Of a stretch of 64,000 bases of DNA, positions 23,604 to 33,060 are shown piece after piece (within the stretch, counting starts at the first letter, position 1; each line of letters opens with the position of its first letter). The stretch covers positions 1-64,000 of the forward strand of contig JAPKZG010000038.1 in the NCBI GenBank assembly GCA_026393895.1, in the 5' to 3' direction. The notes beneath the pieces are model-generated. The model ran no database searches and was not told the DNA's origin. It was given only the letters and a program-made list of their open reading frames with translations. The DNA is from Candidatus Aminicenantota bacterium (GTDB lineage: Bacteria > Acidobacteriota > Aminicenantia > Aminicenantales > UBA4085). Made by a program: the position numbers and the translations under genes.

Positions 23604-24776
23604 ATGAAATTCCTCGAGCATCGGGCCAAGGAAATCCTCTTCCGATACGGGATTCCCATTCCGAAAGGCGAAGTCGTCGAGACCGCGGCCCGGGCGGCGG
23701 CCGCCGCGGAAAGTCTCGGGAACCGCGTCGTTTTAAAAGCCCAAATCCCGGCGGGCGGAAGGGGTCGGGCCGGAGGCATTAAATTCGCCCTCGGTCCCGA
23801 GGACGCCCGGGCCAAGGCCGAAGCCCTTTTCAAAACGCGCCTGATCACGCCCCAAACCGGCAAACAGGGGCTTCCGATCCGGAGCATCCTCGTCGAGGAA
23901 GCCGTCTCGTTCCGCTCGGAATTTTATATCGGTGCGGCGGTCGACCGTTCCCAAGGCCGCATCGTCCTGCTCGCTTCGCCGCGGGGCGGGATCGAGATCG
24001 AGGAAACCGCCCGGACGAAACCGGATGCCGTCTTCCGGGAGGAAATCGATCCGTTCGTCGGGTTGCTCCCTTACCAGGCTCGGCGTCTCGCCTTCGCCCT
24101 CGGCCTCACGGGGGAATCGCAGACGCAGGCGGCGGCGATCATCACCGGCGTCGCCCGCGCTTTTCTGCAAAACGACGCCTCGGTCATCGAAATCAATCCC
24201 CTCGCTTTGACGGATGAAGGGCGGCTCCTGGCTCTCGACGCGAAAGTCGTCCTCGACGACAACGCCTTGTTCCGCCATCCGGATTTCCGTCCCCCGGCCG
24301 ACGATCCCGACGCCGACCCGGCCGAAGCGGCGGCCGCCCGAGTCGGGTTGAATTACGTTCGGCTGGGCGGCGACATCGGCTGCCTCGTCAACGGCGCCGG
24401 CCTGGCCATGGCGACCGCCGACCAGATTCAAGCGGCGGGCGGACGTCCCGCCGATTTTCTCGACATCGGGGGCGGCGTTTCCGAGGACGCCGTGCGGGAG
24501 GGTTTCAAGATCGTCGTTTCCGACCCGGGCGTCCGGGCTGTTTTGATCAACGTCTTCGGTGGAATCGTCCGCTGCGACCTGGTCGCCCGGGGGCTCATCG
24601 GCGCGACAAAGGAAACAGGCGCCCGCGTCCCGTTTGTCGTCCGTTTTCAAGGAACAAACGCCGCCGAAGGTCGGGCCTTGCTGGCCGCCTCGGGGCTGGC
24701 CTATGAACCCGCCGAAACGATGGGCGAAGCCGCCAAAAAGGCGGTCGCCGCGGCCCGGGGAGGGAGCCGGTCATGA
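23604..24776 (+). CDS. sucC: Succinyl-CoA synthetase, beta subunit
   Basis: This 390-residue ADP-forming ligase subunit makes ATP or GTP from succinyl-CoA in the TCA cycle. It has an N-terminal ATP-grasp domain (KFLEHRAKEILFRYGIPIPK, then AQIPAGGRGRAGGIKFA), the VIEINPLAL metal-site segment, and the C-terminal CoA-ligase-like domain (CLVNGAGLAMATAD, DIGGG, INVFGGIVRCDLVA). It overlaps sucD by 4 nt. The start codon lacks a Shine-Dalgarno sequence and has TACAAT 9 nt upstream. Confidence 0.96.
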   Translation: MKFLEHRAKEILFRYGIPIPKGEVVETAARAAAAAESLGNRVVLKAQIPAGGRGRAGGIKFALGPEDARAKAEALFKTRLITPQTGKQGLPIRSILVEEAVSFRSEFYIGAAVDRSQGRIVLLASPRGGIEIEETARTKPDAVFREEIDPFVGLLPYQARRLAFALGLTGESQTQAAAIITGVARAFLQNDASVIEINPLALTDEGRLLALDAKVVLDDNALFRHPDFRPPADDPDADPAEAAAARVGLNYVRLGGDIGCLVNGAGLAMATADQIQAAGGRPADFLDIGGGVSEDAVREGFKIVVSDPGVRAVLINVFGGIVRCDLVARGLIGATKETGARVPFVVRFQGTNAAEGRALLAASGLAYEPAETMGEAAKKAVAAARGGSRS

Positions 24777-25657
24777 GCATCCTGATCGGCGCCGATTCCC
24801 GGATCCTCGTCCAGGGGTTCACCGGAAAAGAAGGAACGTTTCATTCCACCCGGATGATCGAATACGGCACCCGGATCGTGGGCGGCGTGTCTCCCGGCAA
24901 GGGCGGCCGCGTTCATCTGGATCTTCCGGTTTTCAACTCGGTCGCCGAAGCCCGGGCCGCGACGGAGGCAGATGTTTCCGTTCTCTTCGTCCCTCCGTTT
25001 GCGGCCGCCGACGCGATCATGGAGGCCGCGGCCGCGGGAATCCGCCTGATCGTCGGCATCACCGAAGGCATTCCCGTCCTGGACATGATCCGGGTCAAAA
25101 AATTTCTCTCCGGCACGAATTCGCTCTTCCTCGGTCCCAACACGCCCGGAGTCATTTCCCCCGGACGGGCCAAGGTCGGAATCATGCCCGGACCGATCCA
25201 CCGGCCCGGCCGGATCGGAATCATGTCCCGCTCCGGGACACTGACCTATGAGGCAGTTTGGCAGATTTCGGACGCGGGTTTGGGTCAATCGACGGCCGTC
25301 GGCATCGGCGGCGACCCCGTCACGGGGTTGTCGTTCGTCGATTTGCTGGAATTGTTTCGGGCGGACCCGGAAACCGAAGCGATCGTCATGATCGGCGAGA
25401 TCGGTGGAACGGCCGAGGACGACGCCTCGGCCGTGATCCGGAACGGATACCCGAAGCCGGTTTTCGCTTATATCGCCGGCCTGACCTCCCCGCCCGGACG
25501 CCGGATGGGACATGCCGGAGCGATCATCGAGGGCGGAACGGGCCGGGCCGAGAACAAGGCCGGGATCCTGGCCGAGGCCGGAGCGGTCGTCATCCCCCTA
25601 CCGTCGGAAATCGGCACCACCGTCTCCGCCTATTTCAAGAGGAACGATCCATCCTAA
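24773..25657 (+). CDS. sucD: Succinyl-CoA synthetase, alpha subunit
   Basis: This 294-residue subunit carries the CoA-binding Rossmann domain ([24 protein letters not shown]) and the phosphohistidine loop. The active-site His lies in GHAGAII near residue 246. [13 protein letters not shown] and [13 protein letters not shown] are also family marks. Start and upstream stop overlap as ATGA with sucC, giving balanced synthesis of the two subunits. Confidence 0.97.
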   Translation: MSILIGADSRILVQGFTGKEGTFHSTRMIEYGTRIVGGVSPGKGGRVHLDLPVFNSVAEARAATEADVSVLFVPPFAAADAIMEAAAAGIRLIVGITEGIPVLDMIRVKKFLSGTNSLFLGPNTPGVISPGRAKVGIMPGPIHRPGRIGIMSRSGTLTYEAVWQISDAGLGQSTAVGIGGDPVTGLSFVDLLELFRADPETEAIVMIGEIGGTAEDDASAVIRNGYPKPVFAYIAGLTSPPGRRMGHAGAIIEGGTGRAENKAGILAEAGAVVIPLPSEIGTTVSAYFKRNDPS

Positions 25658-25739
25658 TTCATCCCGCGAGACTGTTTCATGGCCGCCCCCGTTTTGTTTT
25701 TCTTATTTGTGCTAGAATCGACCCGACAGGAGAATCCCG

Positions 25740-27689
25740 ATGAAAAGATCCGCGCTTTTACTCATAGCCGGAGTCCTTGTTTTCAGCGTATCGTCGTCTG
25801 GTGGGCTGAGCCGCCAAGTCGTCGCCTATGACCTCAAAGCCCGCCTTCAGACCGATACGAAAACGGTCGAAGGACAAGAGGTCCTGACCTGGCTAAACGA
25901 ATCCGAGGACCCTGTCTCGGAACTGCAGTTCCACCTCTACATGAACGCCTTCAAGAACAACCGGACGACGTTTATGAAAGAGAGCGGCAGGACTCACCGC
26001 GGTTTCAAAGCCGACGAAGAGAATTGGGGGCGCATCGAAGTGCGGAAGATCTCGATCCGTGACGGCGACGACCTCACCGGAACCATGGCTTTTATCCGGC
26101 CCGACGACCAGAATCCGGACGATCAGACCGTCATGAAGGTGACTTTGCCCTTGCCCGTGAATCCCCGGGAAAAAATCACTCTGGTCATCGATTTCGCGAC
26201 CAAGCTTCCCAAGGTCTTCGCCCGGTCGGGTTTCGTCGGCGATTTCTTCATGGTCGGGCAGTGGTTTCCAAAGATCGGAGTCCTCAAGGACGGAGTCTGG
26301 AACTGCCACCAGTATCATGCCCAATCCGAATTCTTCGCCGATTACGGCGCTTTCCGGGTCGAACTTACCGTTCCCGCCCGCTACGTCGTCGGAGCTACGG
26401 GCAAACGGATTTCGGAAACGCAAAACGCGGACGGATCAAAAACCTACGTTCACGTCCAGGAAGATGTCCACGATTTCGCCTGGACGGCTTGTCCCGAGTT
26501 CGTCGAATTCCGCGAAAAATTCAGCCTGAAAAACCCGCCGGTCGAGACCGAGATGATCTTTCTCATTCATCGCCGGCACCTCGGCCAGAAGGACCGCTAC
26601 GTCCGGGCGCTGCGCCAAGGCCTTGAATTCTACAGCACAAGCTACGGGCCATACCCTTACGAAACGATCACGCTCGTCGACCCGGCGCCCGGGGCGGCGG
26701 CCGCCGGCGGCATGGAATACCCGACGTTGTTCACCGCCGATACGACGAGCTTCATGCCGCGAGGCGTTCGCATGCCCGAAATGGTCACGATCCACGAATT
26801 CGGCCACGGCTACTGGTATGGGATCGTCGGCTCGAATGAGTTCGAGGAGGCCTGGCTCGACGAGGGCATCAACTCGTATTCGGAAGCCAAGGCCATGGAC
26901 AAGTACTACGGGCCGGACGGATCGATGATCGACTTCCTGGGCCTGAGGATCGGCGAAATCCCCTTCCAAAGGATGAGCGTAATCGCATCCGGGCGCTTCG
27001 ACCCGATCGACAAATTCTCCTGGGCTTACGTCAGCGGCGGGAGTTACAGTCTCAACGTTTACCAGAAGGCGTCGTTGATGCTGTTGACCCTCGAACGGCT
27101 GCTCGGCGAGGACGTCATGTCCCGGATCATGAAGACCTACTATGAGGAATGGAAGTTCCGCCACCCGACGACGAAGGATTTCATCCGTGTCGCCGAGAAG
27201 GTCAGCGGAAAAGACTTGGCCTGGTTTTTCGATCAGGTCCTCTACAGCCCGGACCGGCTCGATTACGGGATCAGCGATCTCGCTTCGTTTGAAGTCCTCG
27301 ACCCGCTGGGGATGTTCGACGGACTGCCCGCGAAGGAAACTCCGGCCGTCAAAGGCGCCAAATTCCCTGCCGCGCCGAAACAGTTCCGGAGCGAAGTCGT
27401 CGCCGCGCGGTTCGGCGAATGGATCTTCCCCCAGGAGATCCTCGTCGTATTCTCCGACGGGAGCCGGGTTCGCGAGACGTGGGACGGCCGCGACCGCTGG
27501 AAACGTTTCGTCTACGTCAAGCCGGTCAAGGCCGTTTCGGCCGAGGTCGACCCCGACCGCAAGCTGGTCCTCGATGCGAACATCACGAACAACAGCCGGG
27601 TGATCGAACGCGCCCGCCGGCCCGTTCTGAAATATACGCTCGGCTTCGTGGGCTGGTTTCAGGCCCTGCTGTCGCTCGTTTCGCTCTGA
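25740..27689 (+). CDS. Secreted M1-family zinc metallopeptidase
   Basis: This 649-residue protein has an N-terminal signal peptide (ALLLIAGVLVFSVSSSGGLS) and the aminopeptidase N-like beta domain. The catalytic domain has the exopeptidase-type loop GGMEYP (GxMEN in most relatives, around residue 323) and the zinc motif HEFGH (around 353) with the third ligand Glu 19 residues later in WLDEG. Peptidase activity towards peptide N termini is expected. The Asn of GxMEN is replaced by Tyr-Pro, common in bacterial M1 relatives, so aminopeptidase activity is not certain. ACAGGAG precedes the ATG, and a TAGAAT -10 candidate is at 25713-25718. It probably forms an operon with the next two genes. Confidence 0.9.
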   Translation: MKRSALLLIAGVLVFSVSSSGGLSRQVVAYDLKARLQTDTKTVEGQEVLTWLNESEDPVSELQFHLYMNAFKNNRTTFMKESGRTHRGFKADEENWGRIEVRKISIRDGDDLTGTMAFIRPDDQNPDDQTVMKVTLPLPVNPREKITLVIDFATKLPKVFARSGFVGDFFMVGQWFPKIGVLKDGVWNCHQYHAQSEFFADYGAFRVELTVPARYVVGATGKRISETQNADGSKTYVHVQEDVHDFAWTACPEFVEFREKFSLKNPPVETEMIFLIHRRHLGQKDRYVRALRQGLEFYSTSYGPYPYETITLVDPAPGAAAAGGMEYPTLFTADTTSFMPRGVRMPEMVTIHEFGHGYWYGIVGSNEFEEAWLDEGINSYSEAKAMDKYYGPDGSMIDFLGLRIGEIPFQRMSVIASGRFDPIDKFSWAYVSGGSYSLNVYQKASLMLLTLERLLGEDVMSRIMKTYYEEWKFRHPTTKDFIRVAEKVSGKDLAWFFDQVLYSPDRLDYGISDLASFEVLDPLGMFDGLPAKETPAVKGAKFPAAPKQFRSEVVAARFGEWIFPQEILVVFSDGSRVRETWDGRDRWKRFVYVKPVKAVSAEVDPDRKLVLDANITNNSRVIERARRPVLKYTLGFVGWFQALLSLVSL

Positions 27690-27703
27690 AAGGGAAAGAC
27701 GCC

Positions 27704-28642
27704 ATGAGCATTCTCGCCTGTTACGCCAAAGGAATCCGGACGGCATCGGCCCGGCCGAAGATTATTCTCTTGTTGTGGGCCGCGAACGTCCTTTTCGCCT
27801 CGATCGCTTATGTTCTTTTCGCGAGCGTCTTTGCCTCGGCTCTCGGGCCGAGCGGAGCGGCCGCGGGCTTGATGAAAAAGGCCGACATGAACGTTCTCCT
27901 CGAAGCGATCGTGAACTCGGGACGCCCGATGGGCGTCATGCAGGCCGCGCTTTTCGCCGTCATCCTGATTTATTTTCTGGTTTCCATTTTCCTTCAGGGA
28001 GGCATCTTGCGAGGTCTCGTCGAGAGCTCGCCGGAAGCGCGCTCGGGCCGGGTTTTCTTTGATGGGGGCGCCCGGTACTACGGGCGCTTCTTCCGCCTCG
28101 CGTTCTGTTCGCTGCTTTTATGGATCGCCGCGGCCGTCGTCTTCATCGTCCTCAATATCGCCCTGAGGGCCGTGACCAAAAATTCGACAAACGAACAACT
28201 CACCTTCACCCTCTCACTTTTCAAGATCGCTTTCGTTCTTTTTCTTGTCTTTCTCATCAAGATGATCATGGACTACGCCCGCATACGGATGGTGACGCGG
28301 GACGCGAATAAGGCTTTGCCGGCCCTCCTCAGCTCCGCCCGATACGTCTTCGGCCACCCGGGGTCGACGCTCGTTTTGTATTACCTGCTGGGATTGACCG
28401 GCCTCTCGATTTTGGCCCTCTGGCGGCTCGTGATCTCGCCGATACGAATGACAACGGCGGCCGCGGTTTGGGCCGGCTTCTTTCTGACCCAGCTATTCAT
28501 CGCCAGCCGGGGCTGGCTTCATCTCGCCTACCAAGCGGCCCAGCTCGTGAATTTCCAGTCGCAAAAAACTCTTCTTCTTTACAACGCGGTAGCTCCGAGG
28601 TCTTATGATCCTCATCTCAGACAAGGAGATTCCCATGTTTAA
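27704..28642 (+). CDS. Polytopic membrane protein of unknown function
   Basis: This 312-residue protein has about six hydrophobic segments (ILLLWAANVLFASIAYVLFA, then QAALFAVILIYFLVSIFLQG, and others). It has the general look of YciC/DUF4013-like six-helix membrane proteins, including a loop GGARYYGRFFRLAF between helices. No catalytic motif was seen. AAAGGGAAAG stands before the ATG. It starts 14 nt after the M1 peptidase and overlaps the MBL-fold gene by 8 nt, so the three are probably co-transcribed. The protein may help place or stabilise envelope proteins, but that is a guess. Confidence 0.75.
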   Translation: MSILACYAKGIRTASARPKIILLLWAANVLFASIAYVLFASVFASALGPSGAAAGLMKKADMNVLLEAIVNSGRPMGVMQAALFAVILIYFLVSIFLQGGILRGLVESSPEARSGRVFFDGGARYYGRFFRLAFCSLLLWIAAAVVFIVLNIALRAVTKNSTNEQLTFTLSLFKIAFVLFLVFLIKMIMDYARIRMVTRDANKALPALLSSARYVFGHPGSTLVLYYLLGLTGLSILALWRLVISPIRMTTAAAVWAGFFLTQLFIASRGWLHLAYQAAQLVNFQSQKTLLLYNAVAPRSYDPHLRQGDSHV

Positions 28643-29531
28643 AATGACGTTTTCGATCCTATGTCTCGTTCCAATGATCGGCTTCTGCGCCCAGACGACT
28701 CCCCCGCCCAAACCCTCCCCTCCCCAGCCCGAACCCATGATCGTTGAACACATCGCCGGCGGGCTCTACTTCGTGAAAGGCGGAGTCGGGGCGAACACGG
28801 CTTTTTACGTCGGCGAAAAAGACGTAACCGTTTTTGATGCGAAAATGACGGCCGAGGCGGCCGGGGAAATGCTGGCCGAGATCGCGAAAGTCACCTCCAA
28901 GCCGGTCGCGGACCTGATTATCACCCACAGCGACCTCGATCACGTCAACGGATTGACCGGATTCCCCAAGACCATCAAACCAATCGTCAGCGAAACCACG
29001 AAAAAGGAGATGGAAGAAGCGTTTCAGGACGAAAAAATGGCCGCCTACCGGGAATATCAATTCGCCCCGCCGTTTAAGGGGCGAACCATCTTTCACACGG
29101 CGGGCGGGGAATCCTTCACCCTGATTCAGGCGGGCCCGGCCCATACCGGCGGCGACACCGTCATCGTATTCCCGAAGGAAAAGGCCGCCTTCATCGGCGA
29201 CCTGGCCTTCATCGGCCGCGATCCGCTGATCCATCGGGCCAAGGGCGGGACGGCCGCCGGATACATCGCCTCCCTGAAAATGATGATCGAGATGGACGGC
29301 GTGGAAACCTACCTGTCCGGCCACGCCGATGCGCTGACCAAGACGGATCTTCAGGCGTTGCTTTCGACGCTCGAGGAAAAAACGGCCAAGGTCAAAGCCT
29401 TGATCGCGGAAGGGAAAACCCTCGAGGACGTGAAGGCGGCGCTGCTACCCCCGGCGTCCCCGGGCGCTCCGCCGTCCCGCTGGCCGAGTTTCGTCGAAGT
29501 CGTTTATCTCGATTTGACCGAAAAAAAGTAA
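28635..29531 (+). CDS. Exported metallo-beta-lactamase-fold hydrolase
   Basis: This 298-residue protein has a signal sequence (KMTFSILCLVPMIGFC, possibly lipoprotein-like) and a Pro-rich linker. The MBL fold shows THSDLDHVNG (around residue 97), GPAHTGGDT, GDLAF and SGHAD. In the HxHxDH metal motif the second His is Asp (HSDLDH), while the later His, Asp and His ligands are present. Such HxDxDH variants occur in several MBL subfamilies and may alter metal use. The substrate is unknown. The ATG follows AAGGAGA; an earlier in-frame codon inside the preceding gene is less likely. It converges with the ChaN gene. Confidence 0.85.
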   Translation: MFKMTFSILCLVPMIGFCAQTTPPPKPSPPQPEPMIVEHIAGGLYFVKGGVGANTAFYVGEKDVTVFDAKMTAEAAGEMLAEIAKVTSKPVADLIITHSDLDHVNGLTGFPKTIKPIVSETTKKEMEEAFQDEKMAAYREYQFAPPFKGRTIFHTAGGESFTLIQAGPAHTGGDTVIVFPKEKAAFIGDLAFIGRDPLIHRAKGGTAAGYIASLKMMIEMDGVETYLSGHADALTKTDLQALLSTLEEKTAKVKALIAEGKTLEDVKAALLPPASPGAPPSRWPSFVEVVYLDLTEKK

Positions 29532-29533
29532 GA

Positions 29534-30754
29534 TTAGGACGTTTCCTTGAGTTTGAGGACGACCATTTTTTCCAAGCCGGCGCGAAGGAGCCGGATCTTG
29601 ACCTCCCCGCCCCAATCGAAACCGGCCAAATAAATCCTGAGTTCGTCGACGTCGGAGAATGTCCGCCCGTCCACCGATAAAACGACGTCGCCTTTCTCGA
29701 AGTCCCCACCGAGCGCGGCGCCGTCGATCGGTTTTTTATCGATCACCAGGTTGGAAAGGTCGGGGATCTTTTTGAAAGACAGCCCGATCGAGGGATACGC
29801 CGGCCGCTCCTCCGCCGCGAGGCCGACGACGTAATCGGCCAATGCCCGGGAGACTGTCAAGGCCGATTTACCCTTGGGAACCTCGACGGCGATGACCGTT
29901 TTCCCGGCCGCCGAACTCATCTCGGCCGCCCGACGATTCAGGCCGAGATTGTAGAGAAGATGGCCCGAACCGACCAGGACGATGACTTTGCGTCCTTCCA
30001 GGCCGTGGACGCGGACGGCGTTTCGGGCCATGACCGCTTCCCAGGCCGCCTGTCCTCTATATAACCCCTCGAACATCATTTCCATTCCCGCGCCTTTCAT
30101 CGCCGCGGGCATTTCCTCGGCCGAGAAAATCGTCCGCATCAAAAGCCGGTGGTCCTCGTTGGTCAGATCCGGTTTCGGCACGACGGCTTTTTCTTCATCC
30201 GTCAGGGCGTCCCAACCGGCCATCCGGATCTTCGTGATGATTTCGCGCGGGGCGTTCAGAGCGTAAAGCGGGATCGCCTCGGCTTTCACGAAGTCAAAAA
30301 CGGGCCGATAAAAGGCGAAATTCTGGTTCCAGGTCGTATACCAGCGTCCTTCCCGCAGAAATTCGTCCTCGGTGAGGAGCCCCCGGCTCCATTTGGAAAG
30401 CGGTTCCTGGGCCGTGACGGGATACATCTCCAGCCCGACGGCCAGGCCGCGGTCCTGTTCATACAGAGCCCGGATGATCCTGGCTTGGAGCTGGTGCATC
30501 GGCAGGGAATTATGGGTTTCGCCGAGATAAACGAAAGGGACCGGCTTCATTTCCTGGATCATCCGCTCGAACAAAACGGGCTTTCCCGTCTCCATCGAGA
30601 CGATGCTTCCGGCGGCGATTTCGACTGTCTGTTCCTTGAACCGGGGATCGCCGATCTTGAGGAATAAGGAACGATCCGATTCCTGCCCGAAAAGCGGCGT
30701 CGACAAAATGATCCCCGAAACAAGCGCCAACTTGGATAACATCTTTCTTCTCAT
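29534..30754 (-). CDS. ChaN-family protein with C-terminal PDZ domain
   Basis: This 406-residue exported protein has a signal peptide (LSKLALVSGIILSTPLFG). Its ChaN/DUF399 domain has the diagnostic YLGETHNSLPMHQLQ, AVGLEMYP and LVGSGHLLYNLG stretches. ChaN-type domains have been reported to bind haem. The last 90 residues (PSIGLSFKKIPDLSNLVIDK, FEKGDVVLSVDGRTFSDVDE) form a PDZ domain, usually for binding partner C termini. The first ATG is only 4 nt from a TATAAG, so the ATG at 30742 (MLSKLALV) may be the real start. It lies downstream of the EF-G gene on the same strand. Confidence 0.85.
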   Translation of the reverse strand: MRRKMLSKLALVSGIILSTPLFGQESDRSLFLKIGDPRFKEQTVEIAAGSIVSMETGKPVLFERMIQEMKPVPFVYLGETHNSLPMHQLQARIIRALYEQDRGLAVGLEMYPVTAQEPLSKWSRGLLTEDEFLREGRWYTTWNQNFAFYRPVFDFVKAEAIPLYALNAPREIITKIRMAGWDALTDEEKAVVPKPDLTNEDHRLLMRTIFSAEEMPAAMKGAGMEMMFEGLYRGQAAWEAVMARNAVRVHGLEGRKVIVLVGSGHLLYNLGLNRRAAEMSSAAGKTVIAVEVPKGKSALTVSRALADYVVGLAAEERPAYPSIGLSFKKIPDLSNLVIDKKPIDGAALGGDFEKGDVVLSVDGRTFSDVDELRIYLAGFDWGGEVKIRLLRAGLEKMVVLKLKETS

Positions 30755-30801
30755 GCTTCTTATAAAGGGCGACCCGATCCGCCGCCGATATTCTTCCGCC
30801 G

Positions 30802-32895
30802 CTATTCTTCCTCGGTCCTGACCCGGCCTTCCTTGACCGCTTCGGCGATGATTTTCTGCTGAAGCTGGGCGGGCACTTCCTCCATGTGGGAAAATTCCAT
30901 CAGGAAGGAGCCCCGACCTCCCGTGATCGATGTCAGCGTCGGCTCGAAGTCGAGCATTTCGGACATGGGGACTGTCGCCTTAAGCGTCCGCATCGAGCCC
31001 TTCTGCTCCATCCCACTGACCCGGCCACGACGGCCGTTGAGGTTGCCCATGATGTCGCCCATGTAGGCCTCGGGTGTGTAGATCTCGACGTTCATCACCG
31101 GCTCGAGGATGGTCGGCTTGGCCTGCTGCATCGCCAGCTTGAAGGCCTTGGACGCGGCGATTTTGAAGGCGATGTCCGAGGAATCGACGTCGTGATAGGA
31201 CCCGTCGTAAAGGATGACCTTGAAATCTATGACCGGGAACCCGGCCAGGACGCCCTTCTTCTTGGCTTCGATGATCCCCTTTTCGACCGAAGGGATGAAG
31301 TTGCGCGGAATCGCGCCGCCGAAGATCTTGTCCTCGAACTCGAAGTCCTTGCCCCGCGGAAGCGGCTCCATTTTGATCCAAACGTCGCCGAACTGGCCGC
31401 GGCCGCCGGTCTGTTTTTTATGCCGGCCCTGGACGTCGGCCCGTCCCTTGATCGTTTCCTTGTAGGAAATCTTGGGCGGCTTGAGGTCGACGTCGACATT
31501 GTACCGTTTTTTCAATTTATCGGTGACGATCCGGACATGGAGTTCGCCGCTTCCGGAGATCAACAGCTGGTTCGTATCGGGGTCGCGTTCGAACCGGATG
31601 GTCGGGTCCTCCTCCACGAGACGGTGGGAAGCCTGGGAGATCCGGTCCTCGTCCGCCCGGGTTTTCGGCTCGATGGCGAACGAGATCGCCGGCTCGGCGA
31701 ACGTGATCGGGGGGATGACGATCCCGCTGCCCTTGGCCGCCAGCGTATCGCCGGTCGTCGTGGCTTTCAGTTTCGCCGTGGCCAGGATGTCTCCGGCGAC
31801 GGCCGATCCGGCCGTTGTCTGTTCCTTGCCCTGAAGATAGAAGAACCCGGCGAACTTCTCGTCGGTTTCCTTACCCGGGTTGGTCACCGTACCGTCGGCG
31901 TTCATTTTGCCCGCAAAGACGCGCATCATCGAAATCCGGCCGGTATAGGGGTCGGAAATCGTTTTGAAGACGAGAGCCGCAAACGGCCCGTCCGGGCTTG
32001 GTTTCAGCGTTCCGGCCTGGCCGTTGATCGTCGCCTCGATCTCCGGCCGGTCGACCGGCGAGGGGAAAAATTCGATCAGCCGGTCGCAGAGCGGCTGAAT
32101 TCCGATGTTGGCCGCGCCGGCGGCGGCGAAAATGGGATAAATTTGGCGGCCGACGATCCCGTTTTTCAGGCCGGAAAGGACCTCCTCGGGCGAGAGTTCG
32201 CCCTTGTCCAGGTAGGTTTCCATCAGTTTTTCGTCACTCTCGGCGATCATCTCGACGAGTTCACGAAACCGCTTTTCCGCCTCGTCCTTGACCTCGGCCG
32301 GAACGTCCGTTTCGGTGAACTTGCCGCTTTCGTCCTTCTCGTACACGTACGCCTTCATCGTCAGGAGATCGACGATGCCGCGGAAATTCTTTTCTTCGCC
32401 CAGCGGGATTTGGACCGGAATGGCCTGGCGGCCGAAGAACTGTTGGACCGCTTCCACCGCCGGGCCGAAAGGGGCGTTTTCCCGGTCCATTTTGTTGATG
32501 ACGAGAACCCGGGGAAGCTTGTATTCATCGAGCATGTCCCAGACTTTTTCCGTCCCGACCTCGACCCCGGCCACGGAGTCGACGAGAACGGCGGCCGCGT
32601 CCACGGCTCGGAGGCACGCCCGCGTGTCCCAGAGAAAATTGGAATATCCGGGAGTGTCGACGACGTTGATTTTGCAGTCGCGGTGTTCGATTTGGCACAG
32701 GGCGGAGCTGATCGAGATTTTCCGTTCGATTTCCTCGGGCTCGTAGTCCGTGACCGTGTTGCCCTTGTCGACCTTGGTCAGCCGGCTGGTAACGCCGGCG
32801 TTGAAGAGCATAGCCGCGGCCAGCGACGTTTTTCCGGCCGCGCCATGGCCGATCAAGGCGAGATTGCGGATTTTGTCGGGCGTGTACGCTTTCAT
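30802..32895 (-). CDS. EF-G2-type translational GTPase
   Basis: This 697-residue elongation factor G paralogue has P-loop GHGAAGKTS (residues 16-24), a G3 motif DTPGY and G4 NKMD, with domains II-V complete to the C terminus. The sequence VVDTPGYSNF has Tyr where canonical EF-G has the GTPase-activating His (DTPGH), and GHGAAGKT replaces GHVDHGKT-like loops. Both are hallmarks I associate with EF-G2/FusA2-like proteins rather than the housekeeping FusA, and no ribosomal-protein genes are adjacent. The role may be translocation under special conditions or ribosome recycling. AAAGGAA precedes the ATG. Confidence 0.88.
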   Translation of the reverse strand: MKAYTPDKIRNLALIGHGAAGKTSLAAAMLFNAGVTSRLTKVDKGNTVTDYEPEEIERKISISSALCQIEHRDCKINVVDTPGYSNFLWDTRACLRAVDAAAVLVDSVAGVEVGTEKVWDMLDEYKLPRVLVINKMDRENAPFGPAVEAVQQFFGRQAIPVQIPLGEEKNFRGIVDLLTMKAYVYEKDESGKFTETDVPAEVKDEAEKRFRELVEMIAESDEKLMETYLDKGELSPEEVLSGLKNGIVGRQIYPIFAAAGAANIGIQPLCDRLIEFFPSPVDRPEIEATINGQAGTLKPSPDGPFAALVFKTISDPYTGRISMMRVFAGKMNADGTVTNPGKETDEKFAGFFYLQGKEQTTAGSAVAGDILATAKLKATTTGDTLAAKGSGIVIPPITFAEPAISFAIEPKTRADEDRISQASHRLVEEDPTIRFERDPDTNQLLISGSGELHVRIVTDKLKKRYNVDVDLKPPKISYKETIKGRADVQGRHKKQTGGRGQFGDVWIKMEPLPRGKDFEFEDKIFGGAIPRNFIPSVEKGIIEAKKKGVLAGFPVIDFKVILYDGSYHDVDSSDIAFKIAASKAFKLAMQQAKPTILEPVMNVEIYTPEAYMGDIMGNLNGRRGRVSGMEQKGSMRTLKATVPMSEMLDFEPTLTSITGGRGSFLMEFSHMEEVPAQLQQKIIAEAVKEGRVRTEEE

Positions 32896-32968
32896 GCCTG
32901 TTCCTTTTCGGGCCGCGTCCCGAAGGTCCGGCCCTGGATTCGATTTCCGGATGAAAAGAGTAAAGGTT

Positions 32969-32998
32969 AATATACACGAAAACAGCCGCCCGGCTCAA
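32969..32998 (-). promoter_or_regulatory. Promoter of the EF-G2 gene
   Basis: TTGAGC (32993-32998), 18 bp and TATATT (32969-32974) lie on the minus strand, about 73 nt before the ATG. Confidence 0.6.
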
Positions 32999-33030
32999 GG
33001 CCTCAAAGCGTCACAACCTTCATCGGCCGC

Positions 33031-33060
33031 TTGACAATCTTCAAGGGGGAAAACGATAAT
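33031..33060 (+). promoter_or_regulatory. Promoter candidate of the S8 protease gene
   Basis: TTGACA (33031-33036), 18 bp and GATAAT (33055-33060). The -10 box overlaps the first ATG (33059). If used, translation would begin at the next in-frame ATG (33071), almost leaderless. Confidence 0.4.

Noticed and set aside
28920-28945. Loss of metal binding in the MBL-fold protein because of HSDLDH
   Set aside because: HxDxDH variants occur in working MBL subfamilies and the remaining ligands are present, so I do not call it inactive.
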